Of a stretch of 64,000 nt of DNA, positions 34,356 through 42,569 are shown piece after piece. The notes under the pieces are model-generated. The model searched no databases and had not been told where the DNA came from. It was given only the letters and a program-made list of their open reading frames with translations. Source of the DNA: Sphingobacterium tabacisoli. Its GTDB lineage: Bacteria > Bacteroidota > Bacteroidia > Sphingobacteriales > Sphingobacteriaceae. The stretch spans positions 1,488,001 through 1,552,000 of the forward strand of contig NZ_JAEQMU010000001.1 in assembly GCF_017908035.1 (NCBI RefSeq), given 5' to 3'. Each line of letters opens with the position of its first letter. Positions within the stretch are counted from its first letter, which is position 1. The position numbers were made by a program, and so were the translations under genes.

Positions 34356-36358
34356 TGAGAAATAATATGACAAAAACACAATTAGATATCAGGAGAACGG
34401 TATCTAGGATATCCTGTTCTTTAACTTTAATTACTTTGGTCGTTCTAACATTCTCGTCTTGTTCAAAAGAGGTGGACACAAAGGTACTGCCAGATGGTTC
34501 GACCAAACTAAGCATCACTGTAGGAAGTGTCACAGGCGAAGACCTTATTCCTGGTACAAAAGGCAGAGCTTCGTCGAGCACTGTCAGACTATCCAGCGGA
34601 GAAACCATTTTCAAAAAGGAAACCATCAAATTGGATGATATAGAAATGGATATCACGGCTGCAGTAGGAGACGATCTTTCTTTTGGAAAAACCAACTTCC
34701 AAAAAACCTTTGATAGGGTCAAACAACAGCCATCACCTAGCAAACAGATGGCAGTTGCAGGAATCAATCCTCTAGCAGTAGATATTCCTATGGAAGTAGG
34801 GGTAAAATACTGGTTTGTACTTTTCAATACAGCAACTCAAAAGATTGATCATTCGGTACAAGCCGTATCGGGTACTAAGCTCGAACTGGATGTCGTAAAG
34901 AACCAATCGTATGAATGGTACGCCTATTCTTACGACAGCCAAGAAAACATCTCCCCTTTAAACTCGAACAATCCAGAAGTACAGACGAGAGCAGACAGGC
35001 CTTTTCTATATGCACGAGGAACGATAACTGCTACCGCTACGGGTAATACCCCTGTAGCAATCGTGTTTAAGCACCAATTGCAACAGGTAAAAGTGCGATT
35101 GGATACCCGTGGGCTATTCGGCAACATATCTACCCTATTGGCTAAATTTGCACAGAATACGAGTATCAAGACTGGGCCTTTCAACATAAAAAACGGTACT
35201 ATGGGGGCTGCGCTTTCTACAGTACCGCTTAATAATCTGACATTTACTGTGGTAGAAAATGATTCGCAGCGTCAGGTAGAAGCTCGGTATTACACAGCAG
35301 AGCTCACAGCGCGTAGTTATACGCTTGATATAGACCAACTCTCCGTCATACTACCCAACGGGATCACAGAAAACCTACCCGTCCAAAACTTAAGTGTCCA
35401 AAACCGGACCTTCGCATTCAGCACAGGAGGAAAAGGAAAGGTACACTATGCCAAAATCGATATCTACAAAGTGATACCTAGAAAGACTATTCTGCATATC
35501 GAAGGTAATTCGGTATACAGCTATGCCGCATCCAACCCCGACAAAGCATCAGGAGCATTCTTACGGGATGTAAGAAACTTCAGCTCTGTCAGTGAATACT
35601 TACGGGTGGAAGGATTTACTCATGATGTACAGACCTCTGGGGCAAATAAGCTACGGGATGCCTTAGCCAATCCGGCAAACTATCCTGACATTATTATAGC
35701 CGGCATGTTTTCGGGATTCACGGTGGCTGATTATGATGCTTTGGAAAAATACATCCGACGAGGAGGAGTTGTATTCTTAATGATAGAAAATGCAAATTCT
35801 GGGCGACCGGAAGCTTTCTTCCAACGGATCTTCAACTCTTCCGCGGTAACCATGAAATTATATGATATAAGTGGATCTATTTACAAATTAAATAATGTAG
35901 ACTCCGATGTATTAGGTTGGCCATTTGGTGACACCCGCGGAAAATACTGGGGGCAGGATGGTTCATCGACTTTCTATATAGAAAACATACCAGCGAGTGA
36001 AAAGCAGAAAATATTTGTTTATACGGAATCAGCGGTGAATAGAAACAATCAACAGCCAGGTAGTGTATCTATGTTCCGTCATAAGACATTTAATTTATTC
36101 TATGTAGGTGATACCGGATTTCTATCCAACGAAAAGCAATGGGGCCAATACAGCAGTACCACCATTGAGCCCTATGCAACCAACCAGCAGAACTTCCCCG
36201 TCGCGCATACTGCATATGGAAGAGCGGCACAGTCGAGTTCGCCGGAAGCGGGTACTTCTGCAGGAGGATGGCATGTACATAACTCAATCATATTCGGAAA
36301 TGTTTTTGCTTATCTCGTAGCCCAGGCACACTATATGGAATTGGATAGATCACCCTAA
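34355..36358 (+). CDS. Fimbrillin-like large surface lipoprotein, module 1
   Basis: This 667-residue protein starts at ATG 34355, overlapping the peptide stop; ATG 34367 is an alternative and TTG 34343 unlikely. Its lipobox is LTFSSC (about residue 30). The N-terminal half has the repeated beta architecture of Mfa2/FimB-like proteins (KLSITVGSVTGEDLIPGTKG; GVKYWFVLFNT; ATGNTPVAIVFKHQLQQVKVRLDTR). The C-terminal half (about 390-667) is different: TILHIEGNSVYSYAA, DIIIAGMFSGFTVADYDALEKYIRRGGVVFLMIENA, YVGDTGFLSN. This resembles a class-I glutamine-amidotransferase-like (ThuA/DUF4350) fold without an evident catalytic Cys. It is probably a surface adhesin. Confidence 0.65.
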   Translation: MRNNMTKTQLDIRRTVSRISCSLTLITLVVLTFSSCSKEVDTKVLPDGSTKLSITVGSVTGEDLIPGTKGRASSSTVRLSSGETIFKKETIKLDDIEMDITAAVGDDLSFGKTNFQKTFDRVKQQPSPSKQMAVAGINPLAVDIPMEVGVKYWFVLFNTATQKIDHSVQAVSGTKLELDVVKNQSYEWYAYSYDSQENISPLNSNNPEVQTRADRPFLYARGTITATATGNTPVAIVFKHQLQQVKVRLDTRGLFGNISTLLAKFAQNTSIKTGPFNIKNGTMGAALSTVPLNNLTFTVVENDSQRQVEARYYTAELTARSYTLDIDQLSVILPNGITENLPVQNLSVQNRTFAFSTGGKGKVHYAKIDIYKVIPRKTILHIEGNSVYSYAASNPDKASGAFLRDVRNFSSVSEYLRVEGFTHDVQTSGANKLRDALANPANYPDIIIAGMFSGFTVADYDALEKYIRRGGVVFLMIENANSGRPEAFFQRIFNSSAVTMKLYDISGSIYKLNNVDSDVLGWPFGDTRGKYWGQDGSSTFYIENIPASEKQKIFVYTESAVNRNNQQPGSVSMFRHKTFNLFYVGDTGFLSNEKQWGQYSSTTIEPYATNQQNFPVAHTAYGRAAQSSSPEAGTSAGGWHVHNSIIFGNVFAYLVAQAHYMELDRSP

Positions 36359-36472
36359 TATAGTACTAGTTTCATCAATTGGAAAGAGCATATCCATCTC
36401 ATGTTCTTTATACAGACTCATGCTTGGACTGGAACTATACAATGAGTAAAACATGTATTTGATAACAAAATA

Positions 36473-36652
36473 ATGAATGTAAAATTAAATCAGCTTCCGA
36501 AGAAGCCTTATGTAAAACCCTCTATAAGTATCACTTTTATCGAACTTGAAGAAAGTATTGCCGTATCATCAGTCCAACCCAACAATAACCATACTGCAGT
36601 TAAAGAAGAATGGAATGAGCTTGGAGATGTATATCAGGATGTAGAATGGTAA
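36473..36652 (+). CDS. Small conserved peptide, module 2
   Basis: This 59-residue protein is MNVKLNQLPKKPYVKPSISI, then FIELEESIAVSSVQ, with a tail ending LGDVYQDVEW. It is a paralogue of the peptide at 34179-34355 in the same position before a lipoprotein gene (25 bp spacing). The N-terminal half is conserved and the C-terminal half diverges, an organisation seen in leader/core precursor peptides. No modification enzyme or peptidase is encoded nearby. Confidence 0.65.
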   Translation: MNVKLNQLPKKPYVKPSISITFIELEESIAVSSVQPNNNHTAVKEEWNELGDVYQDVEW

Positions 36653-36677
36653 AGTATCTCAAACCAAAAGAATAATC

Positions 36678-38294
36678 ATGACACGACTAAACTATCTACT
36701 GCTCGCAGTAATTACAACTATTGTATTATCCTGTTCAAAAAAAGGAGATAATCCCGGAGATGGAATAGCTACAATCAATATGAAATTTGGCGGTACTGAG
36801 ATCATAGACGTAAACAACAGGATGGAAAAACAATCCAATATCTCTTCTGGAAGTATTGGACACTTATCGTCACAACCTATCCAGCATATAGAGATACCTC
36901 TAAACGCGAACTACAAAATCGTAGCTACTTTAACCTCTGACCGTGTGATACACGCTAAAGACAAGAAGCCCCAAACTAAAGGTAGTGTAGAATCAGACCT
37001 TCCATTGGGTACCAAGTACAGAATAATAGCATATGATGCCAGTGGAGCGTTCAGGGAATACAAAGATTATACGGTTGGAGCTGCTTTAACCAGCGAGGAT
37101 TCCTTTCGGGTTCCAGCAGGGCAGAATTATACCTTCGTAGCCTATTCGGTAGGCACTATGGAGATCAGCGATCTCGATGATATTATGCCCTCAGGAAACT
37201 TTAATACTGCTCGATTTAACAATGTAGATGGTAATAAACACTTTATGTATTACATCAAACCCGCCAGTAGTTATTCGGAAGGATTAACGACTCTGAATAT
37301 TGTATTAAAACATGTATTCAGTCAGATCAAAACAGTCATCACACTGGACAATGCAGTACCTGGAAACCTAGAGACGATTGGGGCAATGATCAAACCTCAT
37401 CTTAACAAGGTGAATATAAACGTAGATGGAGCTATTCCTGACTATACCAACGGTACTGTGTCGGGATCTGGTGCAAATGTTGATTTTATAAATGCCTCGA
37501 ATAACCGAAGTGCCGAAGCCAATACTATTGTAACGGCAGCTGATCAAACTTCTACGGGTGGGGGGGGCTTGATCATTACCAATATTAGTATCAGTGGAGA
37601 GAGTAGCACACAGGTTCCGCCAGTTAATGGTCTTAAAATTATACCTGGTGGTCGCTATACCCTTACACTAAATGTAAAACAATTTACGCCAGATGGTCCT
37701 ACAGATATTGATTATGGTGATGCCAAATGGGCACTGGCCAACCTTGTCTATAATTCTTCTACCGGACTTTACGGCTTTGCTCCGACGAGTGGTGACTATG
37801 GAGACTATTGGTTCCCAGGTTATACTCTCCCTAAGCGATTGGATATTTCAAATCCAAATCCGGATTCGCCAGGAGGTGTGAATGGTGAGAATGGAGATCC
37901 TTGTACGCTAGTACTTCCTTTGGGTGCCTGGAGATTACCTACAGAAGCGGAATATAGATCTATTGTACGGGTTAGTGGTCAGCCATTTCCTCCTCTTCGA
38001 TATATAGGTCCTTATAATGGTTCTGGGACAAATACCGGAATGTTCCTTGATACAAACACGCATCCCGGAACGGAATATGAAAAGTATCTTTTCTTTGTAT
38101 ATGGAGGTTCATACAATGACAATCCTTCAAGTGTTACACAACGAGGTACTACTGGTTACTATCTATGTAGCTCCCCTACCTACCCAGGCGGTTACAAAAT
38201 GATGCAGTTTGGAAATAACATTAATACTGCGGAAGTCGCTAGTTCTATAAATCCGAAATCTGCCATGCAGATTCGCTGTGTGAGATCAAATTAA
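36678..38294 (+). CDS. Fimbrillin-like surface lipoprotein with FISUMP-like C-terminus, module 2
   Basis: This 538-residue protein has lipobox ITTIVLSC (about Cys19). The fimbrillin-type beta region (about 30-320) includes LPLGTKYRIIAYDASG, NYTFVAYSVGT and LNIVLKHVFSQIKTVITLD. The C-terminal ~190 residues read YGDAKWALANLVYNSSTGLYGF, WRLPTEAEYRSIVRVSG, GTTGYYLCSSPTYPGG and INPKSAMQIRCVRSN. This is the layout of FISUMP-type (Fibrobacter major paralogous) domains. It is the second lipoprotein of the tandem peptide/lipoprotein modules, and a terminator follows. It is a likely cell-surface adhesin or pilus-tip-like component. Confidence 0.68.
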   Translation: MTRLNYLLLAVITTIVLSCSKKGDNPGDGIATINMKFGGTEIIDVNNRMEKQSNISSGSIGHLSSQPIQHIEIPLNANYKIVATLTSDRVIHAKDKKPQTKGSVESDLPLGTKYRIIAYDASGAFREYKDYTVGAALTSEDSFRVPAGQNYTFVAYSVGTMEISDLDDIMPSGNFNTARFNNVDGNKHFMYYIKPASSYSEGLTTLNIVLKHVFSQIKTVITLDNAVPGNLETIGAMIKPHLNKVNINVDGAIPDYTNGTVSGSGANVDFINASNNRSAEANTIVTAADQTSTGGGGLIITNISISGESSTQVPPVNGLKIIPGGRYTLTLNVKQFTPDGPTDIDYGDAKWALANLVYNSSTGLYGFAPTSGDYGDYWFPGYTLPKRLDISNPNPDSPGGVNGENGDPCTLVLPLGAWRLPTEAEYRSIVRVSGQPFPPLRYIGPYNGSGTNTGMFLDTNTHPGTEYEKYLFFVYGGSYNDNPSSVTQRGTTGYYLCSSPTYPGGYKMMQFGNNINTAEVASSINPKSAMQIRCVRSN

Positions 38295-38296
38295 AC

Positions 38297-38330
38297 TAAA
38301 AAGACAGGGGCAATAGTTTTCCCCTGTCTT
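38297..38330 (+). terminator. Hairpin terminator after the lipoprotein modules
   Basis: AAGACAGGGG (38301-38310) and CCCCTGTCTT (38321-38330) form a perfect 10-bp stem with a 10-base loop. The T-run is short. It starts just after the stop of the second lipoprotein gene. Confidence 0.75.
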
Positions 38331-38446
38331 ATGTACTCAAGAATTCAAGCAGCTCTATTTGTCAGTTCTGTTAGCGAAATTTTGTGCTTAGTCATCTGCA
38401 CATCTAAATTTACAGTGAGTTTTACTTTAGATAAAGTGAAAGATTT

Positions 38447-38556
38447 ACTGTCTTTATCTTTACGCAACAAAATCCCAATACTTGGATTTTCGTTCGCTTT
38501 TTTTAAATTTCGATCCAAGGCTTATAACTAGAAGTTTTATTGCCCTAAGTGTTCGA
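38447..38556 (-). pseudogene. Fragment of the DUF1016 nuclease gene
   Basis: About 110 bp align with 18300-18390, inside the PDDEXK part of the intact DUF1016 gene. The run AAAATCCCAATACTTGGATT and the following TTTCGTTCGC are identical, with a ~17-base insertion near 38526. It is followed directly by a piece of the membrane-protein gene. No coding capacity remains. Confidence 0.7.
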
Positions 38557-38561
38557 TTAAG

Positions 38562-38590
38562 CAATCCAAAGTAAGCAACTATCGGTGCAG
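38562..38590 (-). pseudogene. 29-base fragment of the membrane-protein gene
   Basis: It is identical to 30130-30158 apart from one base (T to C). It directly follows the DUF1016 fragment, although the two source genes lie 11 kb apart in this window. Confidence 0.55.
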
Positions 38591-38836
38591 AAACTTTCTG
38601 AAGGTCACTCCACTCCTCTTATCAGATTAATATATTACGATTCAAATTTAGATTGGAACAGGAACTGGATACGTCCGGTGTATTCTCAGGCAGGTATAAC
38701 GCTGATCTGACTAGCCTGCAGGAATAAATGGCAATTGATGGCACCAATTTAGATCAGGATTGGCATCGATATTCATACTTAAATTATAACATCAAGTAAG
38801 ATTTTTTTTTAATAATTATACTATCCCAAGTTTTTT
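38591..38836. other. Remainder of gene-free interval
   Basis: It contains a short open tail on the plus strand (RLEQELDTSGVFSG, then ADLTSLQE and a stop at about 38726-38728) that may be another gene fragment. The A/T-rich stretch after it leads to the promoter at 38837. Nothing else is recognised. Confidence 0.3.
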
Positions 38837-38844
38837 TATCTTTG
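38837..38844 (+). promoter_or_regulatory. -7 element TATCTTTG
   Basis: It is an exact TAnnTTTG match, 31 bp upstream of the ATG of the small membrane-protein gene at 38876. The preceding 19-20 bases lack a clear TTG. Confidence 0.45.
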
Positions 38845-38875
38845 CCAATACAAAAAGGACATTAACCAATTTATT

Positions 38876-39250
38876 ATGAATCAATTAAAAGCTTTCTTCG
38901 AGAAAACATTTTGGGTTTGGATCGTTCTCAAAGTTATACTCGGTATTGCCGTATTTATATTTTTGATCAATCATGCTAAAGGAAGTAGTAAGATGAATAT
39001 TATTGCTATCATATACAGTTTGCTTCTGTGCTCAGATGTCTTTTTTCTAATTGCCGATACGCATAGTAGAGGAATTAAAAGATTTACAGGGACTTTATCT
39101 CTGTTTTTTGCTGTTGTAGTTAGCTTTGTGCTGTTATTTTTTGGAAATGACACCAAAATAGGCTGGGAAATGGGGATTGCGATAGTTGTTTGCCTAGTTT
39201 CCGTAGGCTTATTTGATATTCTACAAATTCAAAGAAATTTAGAAGAGTAA
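38876..39250 (+). CDS. Small four-helix membrane protein, unknown function
   Basis: This 124-residue protein has four predicted spans (about 12-32, 40-58, 66-86, 95-115), a basic, amphipathic start MNQLKAFFEKTF and a short charged tail. I recognise no family. It is monocistronic with its own -7 element. Confidence 0.6.
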   Translation: MNQLKAFFEKTFWVWIVLKVILGIAVFIFLINHAKGSSKMNIIAIIYSLLLCSDVFFLIADTHSRGIKRFTGTLSLFFAVVVSFVLLFFGNDTKIGWEMGIAIVVCLVSVGLFDILQIQRNLEE

Positions 39251-39358
39251 TAAAAACCAATTATCGATATAAAAATACAACTGATTATTGTGGTTTTAAT
39301 CACAATCTTTTCATCGATACATGCATAAAGCTTTTTTAACACAAATAACTAAAAACCA

Positions 39359-39366
39359 TATATTTG
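39359..39366 (+). promoter_or_regulatory. -7 element TATATTTG
   Basis: It is an exact TAnnTTTG match 19 bases before ATG 39386; no clear TTG box is seen upstream. Confidence 0.4.
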
Positions 39367-39385
39367 AAACAAATTATTAACACCA

Positions 39386-39937
39386 ATGAACCATTATTAC
39401 TTAATTCTCTTTACTTCACTATTTGCCAGTAGCTCTGTTCTTGCACAAATAGCTCCTGAAACACGTGTAGAAAAAAAACAATTTACTTATCACATGCTGG
39501 CCGGTATATCTGCCGAAATGGGGGTAGCACGAACAAGCACGATCCGTGTGTCGGGGCCTATTGAACTTGGATTTGTATGGCAAGCGACCTCCTCCAGTTC
39601 AGACCTTTATGCCTATCTGCGTCCCTCGGTAAACGGAGAATTTAGATACTATTATAACCTGGATAAAAGGTACACTCAGGGAAAAAGAGTTGACAAAAAC
39701 TCAGCGAACTTCATTGGTCCTATAATTAGTCTCTATGGACCGGCAATTGTAAAATCGGAAAATATTAGTGTCGTCGACTTTGCGAGTGTATTTGGTGCAG
39801 TATGGGGTATCCAGCGTAACTATGGACAGCGGTTTAACTTTCAGCTATCGTTGGGGCCTGGTATAGGCATTACAGAGGAAAAGACTTCATTTACGCCTGT
39901 AGGTCAACTTTCATTTGGTTTTCGGATAGGAAAATAA
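39386..39937 (+). CDS. Probable outer-membrane beta-barrel protein
   Basis: This 183-residue protein has a signal peptide (about 1-20, ending VLAQ). The mature part is made of alternating beta segments (YHMLAGISAEMGVA, IELGFVWQATS, NFQLSLGPGIGITEE) and ends in PVGQLSFGFRIGK, which resembles the C-terminal strand of small outer-membrane barrels. I assign no family. A 96-bp repeat begins at its stop codon. Confidence 0.6.
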   Translation: MNHYYLILFTSLFASSSVLAQIAPETRVEKKQFTYHMLAGISAEMGVARTSTIRVSGPIELGFVWQATSSSSDLYAYLRPSVNGEFRYYYNLDKRYTQGKRVDKNSANFIGPIISLYGPAIVKSENISVVDFASVFGAVWGIQRNYGQRFNFQLSLGPGIGITEEKTSFTPVGQLSFGFRIGK

Positions 39938-40031
39938 TACGCTCGACAACCGAAAATATGGTAAAGGTTTCAAAACCGGGACAATGAGAAAGAAACTTGG
40001 AAGAATGTATAAATAGTAAAAGCAGATTATT
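39936..40031 (+). repeat. 96-bp direct repeat, copy 1
   Basis: It is closely similar to 41321-41416 (for example GGTTTCAAAACCGGGACAAT and GAGAAAGAAACTTGG). In copy 2 the first ~50 bp encode the C-terminal residues of a secreted protein. Here they follow another gene's stop, so this copy is probably the tail of a deleted paralogue. Confidence 0.7.
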
Positions 40032-40338
40032 TTATAAAGAGAAGTGAAAAAACTGAATTTTGAGGAGTTTATGATCCACAATCTAAGAACGATTGCCGAA
40101 AATAAATATATTAATATCACTAGAGCTGTTAATACTATGATATTGTTTTGATATTCCTAACACTGACGCTCACTCTCTTGGTCTTGAGGGCCTGTAAAAA
40201 CTTTTCATAAAGAATTAGAGGATTTGACAAGACAAAAAATTATTACCACACTAGGAAATAACTTATCTTCACTTAACGATCGAATACGAACTAGAGAAGC
40301 GTATGAACTGGGACGTAAGGGTACAAAATGCAATTGAT
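40032..40338. other. Gene-free interval
   Basis: It holds a disrupted lipoprotein-like start near 40137-40210 (MILF-stop, then in frame LIFLTLTLTLLVLRAC and KNFS-stop) and no other recognisable feature. It is consistent with loss of a gene between the two 96-bp repeats. Confidence 0.3.
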
Positions 40339-40815
40339 ATGAAAAGAGTTACTTTGCTAATTTTACTAACCACGCTAAGCCTAACCGGCTATAGTCAATC
40401 TGGGGACAATGAGGACTACCTTTCCTTATTCAAAAGAAGTTTTGCAATTAACTTTAGACTTCCAAAAAGCTTAGAGGATGTAGGAACATCTGTTTTCGCA
40501 ATCATGAAAATAGGGTTTAATAACAAAGGTGAGGTGGATAAACTAGAGTTTTCAGATAGTGCACCAAAAGAATTTATAGAAGAAATGAATAGAATAAAAG
40601 ACAAAGTAAACTTTCACGCTATCTATAAAGACCTTCGCATTTCAGATCCCGATATACAGGTATTAGTCCCGATACAACTGGATGCATACAAGCCATCTCT
40701 AGGTCCTTTAAGTGTCCAGAAAGATGTCTTAGACAAGTTGTATCTGTTCAAGGGAAAGACCATTACAGGATCGTATTTGTTTTATGAAAGGATCTCTCAA
40801 CAATACTTTTATTAA
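40339..40815 (+). CDS. Secreted protein, tandem paralogue 1
   Basis: I start at ATG 40339 (MKRVTLLILLTTLSLTGYSQ, a clean signal peptide) rather than the upstream ATG 40303. The mature part reads FRLPKSLEDVGTSVFAIMKI, FNNKGEVDKLEFSDSAPKEF, QVLVPIQLDAY and LYLFKGKTITGSYLFYE. It is a paralogue of the next gene (8-bp gap). The K-x-x-F-x-x-x-G-x-V-D-x-x-x-F-S-D-S-A pattern is loosely like the TonB C-terminal domain. The function is unknown. Confidence 0.65.
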   Translation: MKRVTLLILLTTLSLTGYSQSGDNEDYLSLFKRSFAINFRLPKSLEDVGTSVFAIMKIGFNNKGEVDKLEFSDSAPKEFIEEMNRIKDKVNFHAIYKDLRISDPDIQVLVPIQLDAYKPSLGPLSVQKDVLDKLYLFKGKTITGSYLFYERISQQYFY

Positions 40816-40823
40816 ATCTAGGT

Positions 40824-41372
40824 ATGAAAATATTAAAATTATACTTCACCATTATAATGCTTTGCATGGGTAAAGTTGTATTTCCTCAAGTAACACCTAC
40901 TTTTAAAGGACATGAACAGTTTCAACTTTCATTCAACAAAGCTATCCAATACCCATCCCAACTTATTCATCGCGTCATTCCGACAATCACGATGATGAAA
41001 GTTAAATTTGACGAGACCGGAACGGTTGATTCCATCTTATTTTCGGATAGTGCCTTCCCACAGTTTGTTGAGGAAGTCAATAAAAAGAAAAATGAGATAG
41101 AGTTCCATTATCTCTTGGAGGATATTCCAGAAGCTAGCCAACAAGATATGTGGATTCTAATCCCTATTCGTTTTGATTCTTTTATTGGCTCAAAGAAATC
41201 GGAAGTTCTAACATTTGACATGGATAATCTTTATCTATTTTCAGGTAAACATTTAAAAGGAAAGTTTTTCTTATACCCAATGATATATTCTGTAAGGGGA
41301 CAAGGTTTTCCAACTCCAATAATACGTTCAACAACTGAAAATACGTTAAAGGTTTCAAAACCGGGACAATGA
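40824..41372 (+). CDS. Secreted protein, tandem paralogue 2
   Basis: This 182-residue protein has a signal peptide (about 1-22). The segments TITMMKVKFDETGTVDSILF, FSDSAFPQFVEEVNKKKNEI, MWILIPIRFDSF and DNLYLFSGKHLKGKFFLYP match the preceding gene position by position, showing a tandem duplication. It ends in NTLKVSKPGQ inside a 96-bp repeat that also occurs at 39936-40031. The function is unknown. Confidence 0.65.
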   Translation: MKILKLYFTIIMLCMGKVVFPQVTPTFKGHEQFQLSFNKAIQYPSQLIHRVIPTITMMKVKFDETGTVDSILFSDSAFPQFVEEVNKKKNEIEFHYLLEDIPEASQQDMWILIPIRFDSFIGSKKSEVLTFDMDNLYLFSGKHLKGKFFLYPMIYSVRGQGFPTPIIRSTTENTLKVSKPGQ

Positions 41373-41416
41373 GAAAGAAACTTGGAAAAATGTATAAATA
41401 GAAAAAGCAGATTATT
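41321..41416 (+). repeat. 96-bp direct repeat, copy 2
   Basis: It is similar to 39936-40031. The first half is the C-terminal coding end of the secreted protein gene, and the second half leads to the small lipoprotein gene at 41422. Confidence 0.7.
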
Positions 41417-41421
41417 AAAAC

Positions 41422-41589
41422 ATGAGAAAACTAGCTCTTGTATTGTGCTCCATATCTTTTCTTACATTAATCAGTTGTAAAAAGGATAATTCAAGTGTTA
41501 TGGAAGAACCTGAATATTCGATAATGATTAGTTCATTAAAGAAAAGCAAGCTGACTTATACCGTCTCTGTCCAGAAATTAGTGCATTAA
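41422..41589 (+). CDS. Very small lipoprotein, possibly truncated
   Basis: This 55-residue protein has a good lipobox (ISFLTLISC, Cys19) followed by KKDNSSVMEEPEYSIMISSL and a short polar end VSVQKLVH. It abuts the convergent PorP/SprF gene, whose stop is at 41590. The mature part is only ~36 residues, so it may be the remaining start of a longer lipoprotein cut off at this point. Confidence 0.5.
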   Translation: MRKLALVLCSISFLTLISCKKDNSSVMEEPEYSIMISSLKKSKLTYTVSVQKLVH

Positions 41590-42471
41590 CTACAAGAAGC
41601 TCATTCCTCCCACACGGTAACGAAATCCCATTTCGTGGGTATTGGTAGATATTTTTTGATTGAGCGTATGTCCACTGACGCTAAACTGATAGCTGTAGCC
41701 CACACCAAAGTTGCCAAAGTTGAGCTGTAGCAGTCCTGATAAATCGCCCTGATTTTGCACGCCCATACCTAAGCCGATCTTAGGTCCCATAAAAGCTAGT
41801 ACACTTACATCGTAGCGTGGCGTCATCTCCTGCATGTGGCTCACTAGGAATGACGGACGCAGTCTGAAGGTGTCATCCAGACGGATCAGCATCCCTCCGG
41901 TCACATAGATTACATCGCGAAACTCATATTCCCGTTCAATATTTCTTTTCAGTGAAAATCTTGGCATCGCGACACCGACATAAAATTTATCTTTTTGGTA
42001 ATACGAAGTACTCACGCTCAGCACCCCTGCCGTACCACGTACATCCTCCCAAAAAGCGGGGTCCTGATCGTCCAGTTGGCGGTAGTTGCCCTCATAGAAC
42101 AATAGTCCTCCTCCCATCGAGAGGCTCAGGTATTCATCCTCCCCTAGCCGTACTGCCTTAGCGACATAGGCTGTAATCTCATTTTCGCGAACTACACCCA
42201 AGGAAGCGTGCTTGAAGTCCCCCCCTATAGCGAGTCCCAGGTTCTTGACCATACCATGACCTGTAACCCATACCGATCTGGGCGCTCCGTCAACTCCTGT
42301 CCACTGGCTACGACCCAATGCAGCAAAACTGCCGCGCTCGTCCATGGTACTCAGCGAGGAGTTGAAACTGTTACGCAATTGACCAAATTGATTATAACTC
42401 ATCCCATGCTGTGCCCGGCTGCACAAAGGCAGCAAGGACAACAGGCTCATAATTATGTTTAATGTTTTCAT
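41590..42471 (-). CDS. PorP/SprF family type IX secretion membrane protein
   Basis: This 293-residue protein has a signal peptide (about 1-20, ending SRAQ). It then has HGMSYNQFGQLRNSFNSSLS, SQWTGVDGAPRSVWVTGH, DVIYVTGGMLIRLDDTFRLRPSFLVSH, DVSVLAFMGPKIGLGMGVQNQGD and GYSYQFSVSGHTL, all hallmarks of PorP/SprF barrels. Such proteins pair with type B CTD cargo to retain or guide it at the surface. It lies 98 bp downstream of, and on the same strand as, a large gliding-CTD adhesin, the usual pairing. Confidence 0.88.
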   Translation of the reverse strand: MKTLNIIMSLLSLLPLCSRAQHGMSYNQFGQLRNSFNSSLSTMDERGSFAALGRSQWTGVDGAPRSVWVTGHGMVKNLGLAIGGDFKHASLGVVRENEITAYVAKAVRLGEDEYLSLSMGGGLLFYEGNYRQLDDQDPAFWEDVRGTAGVLSVSTSYYQKDKFYVGVAMPRFSLKRNIEREYEFRDVIYVTGGMLIRLDDTFRLRPSFLVSHMQEMTPRYDVSVLAFMGPKIGLGMGVQNQGDLSGLLQLNFGNFGVGYSYQFSVSGHTLNQKISTNTHEMGFRYRVGGMSFL

Positions 42472-42569
42472 GTTATCTCGTTAACCTGTTATCAAGTTAT
42501 GTTGTTATCTTGTTATCGAGCTATTCTGAACTCTAGTTAACCTGTTCACTGGATAACTCGATAACTTCA
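42472..42569. repeat. Short GTTATC/GATAAC repeat cluster
   Basis: GTTATCTCGTTAACCTG, GTTATCAAGTTATG, GTTATCTTGTTATCGAG and CTGGATAACTCGATAACTT are crowded into 98 bp between the adhesin and the PorP/SprF gene. They form many alternative inverted pairs and may act as an attenuator between the two. A related piece (CAGTTATCTTGCTAACTCGATAAC) is near 58851. Confidence 0.45.
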
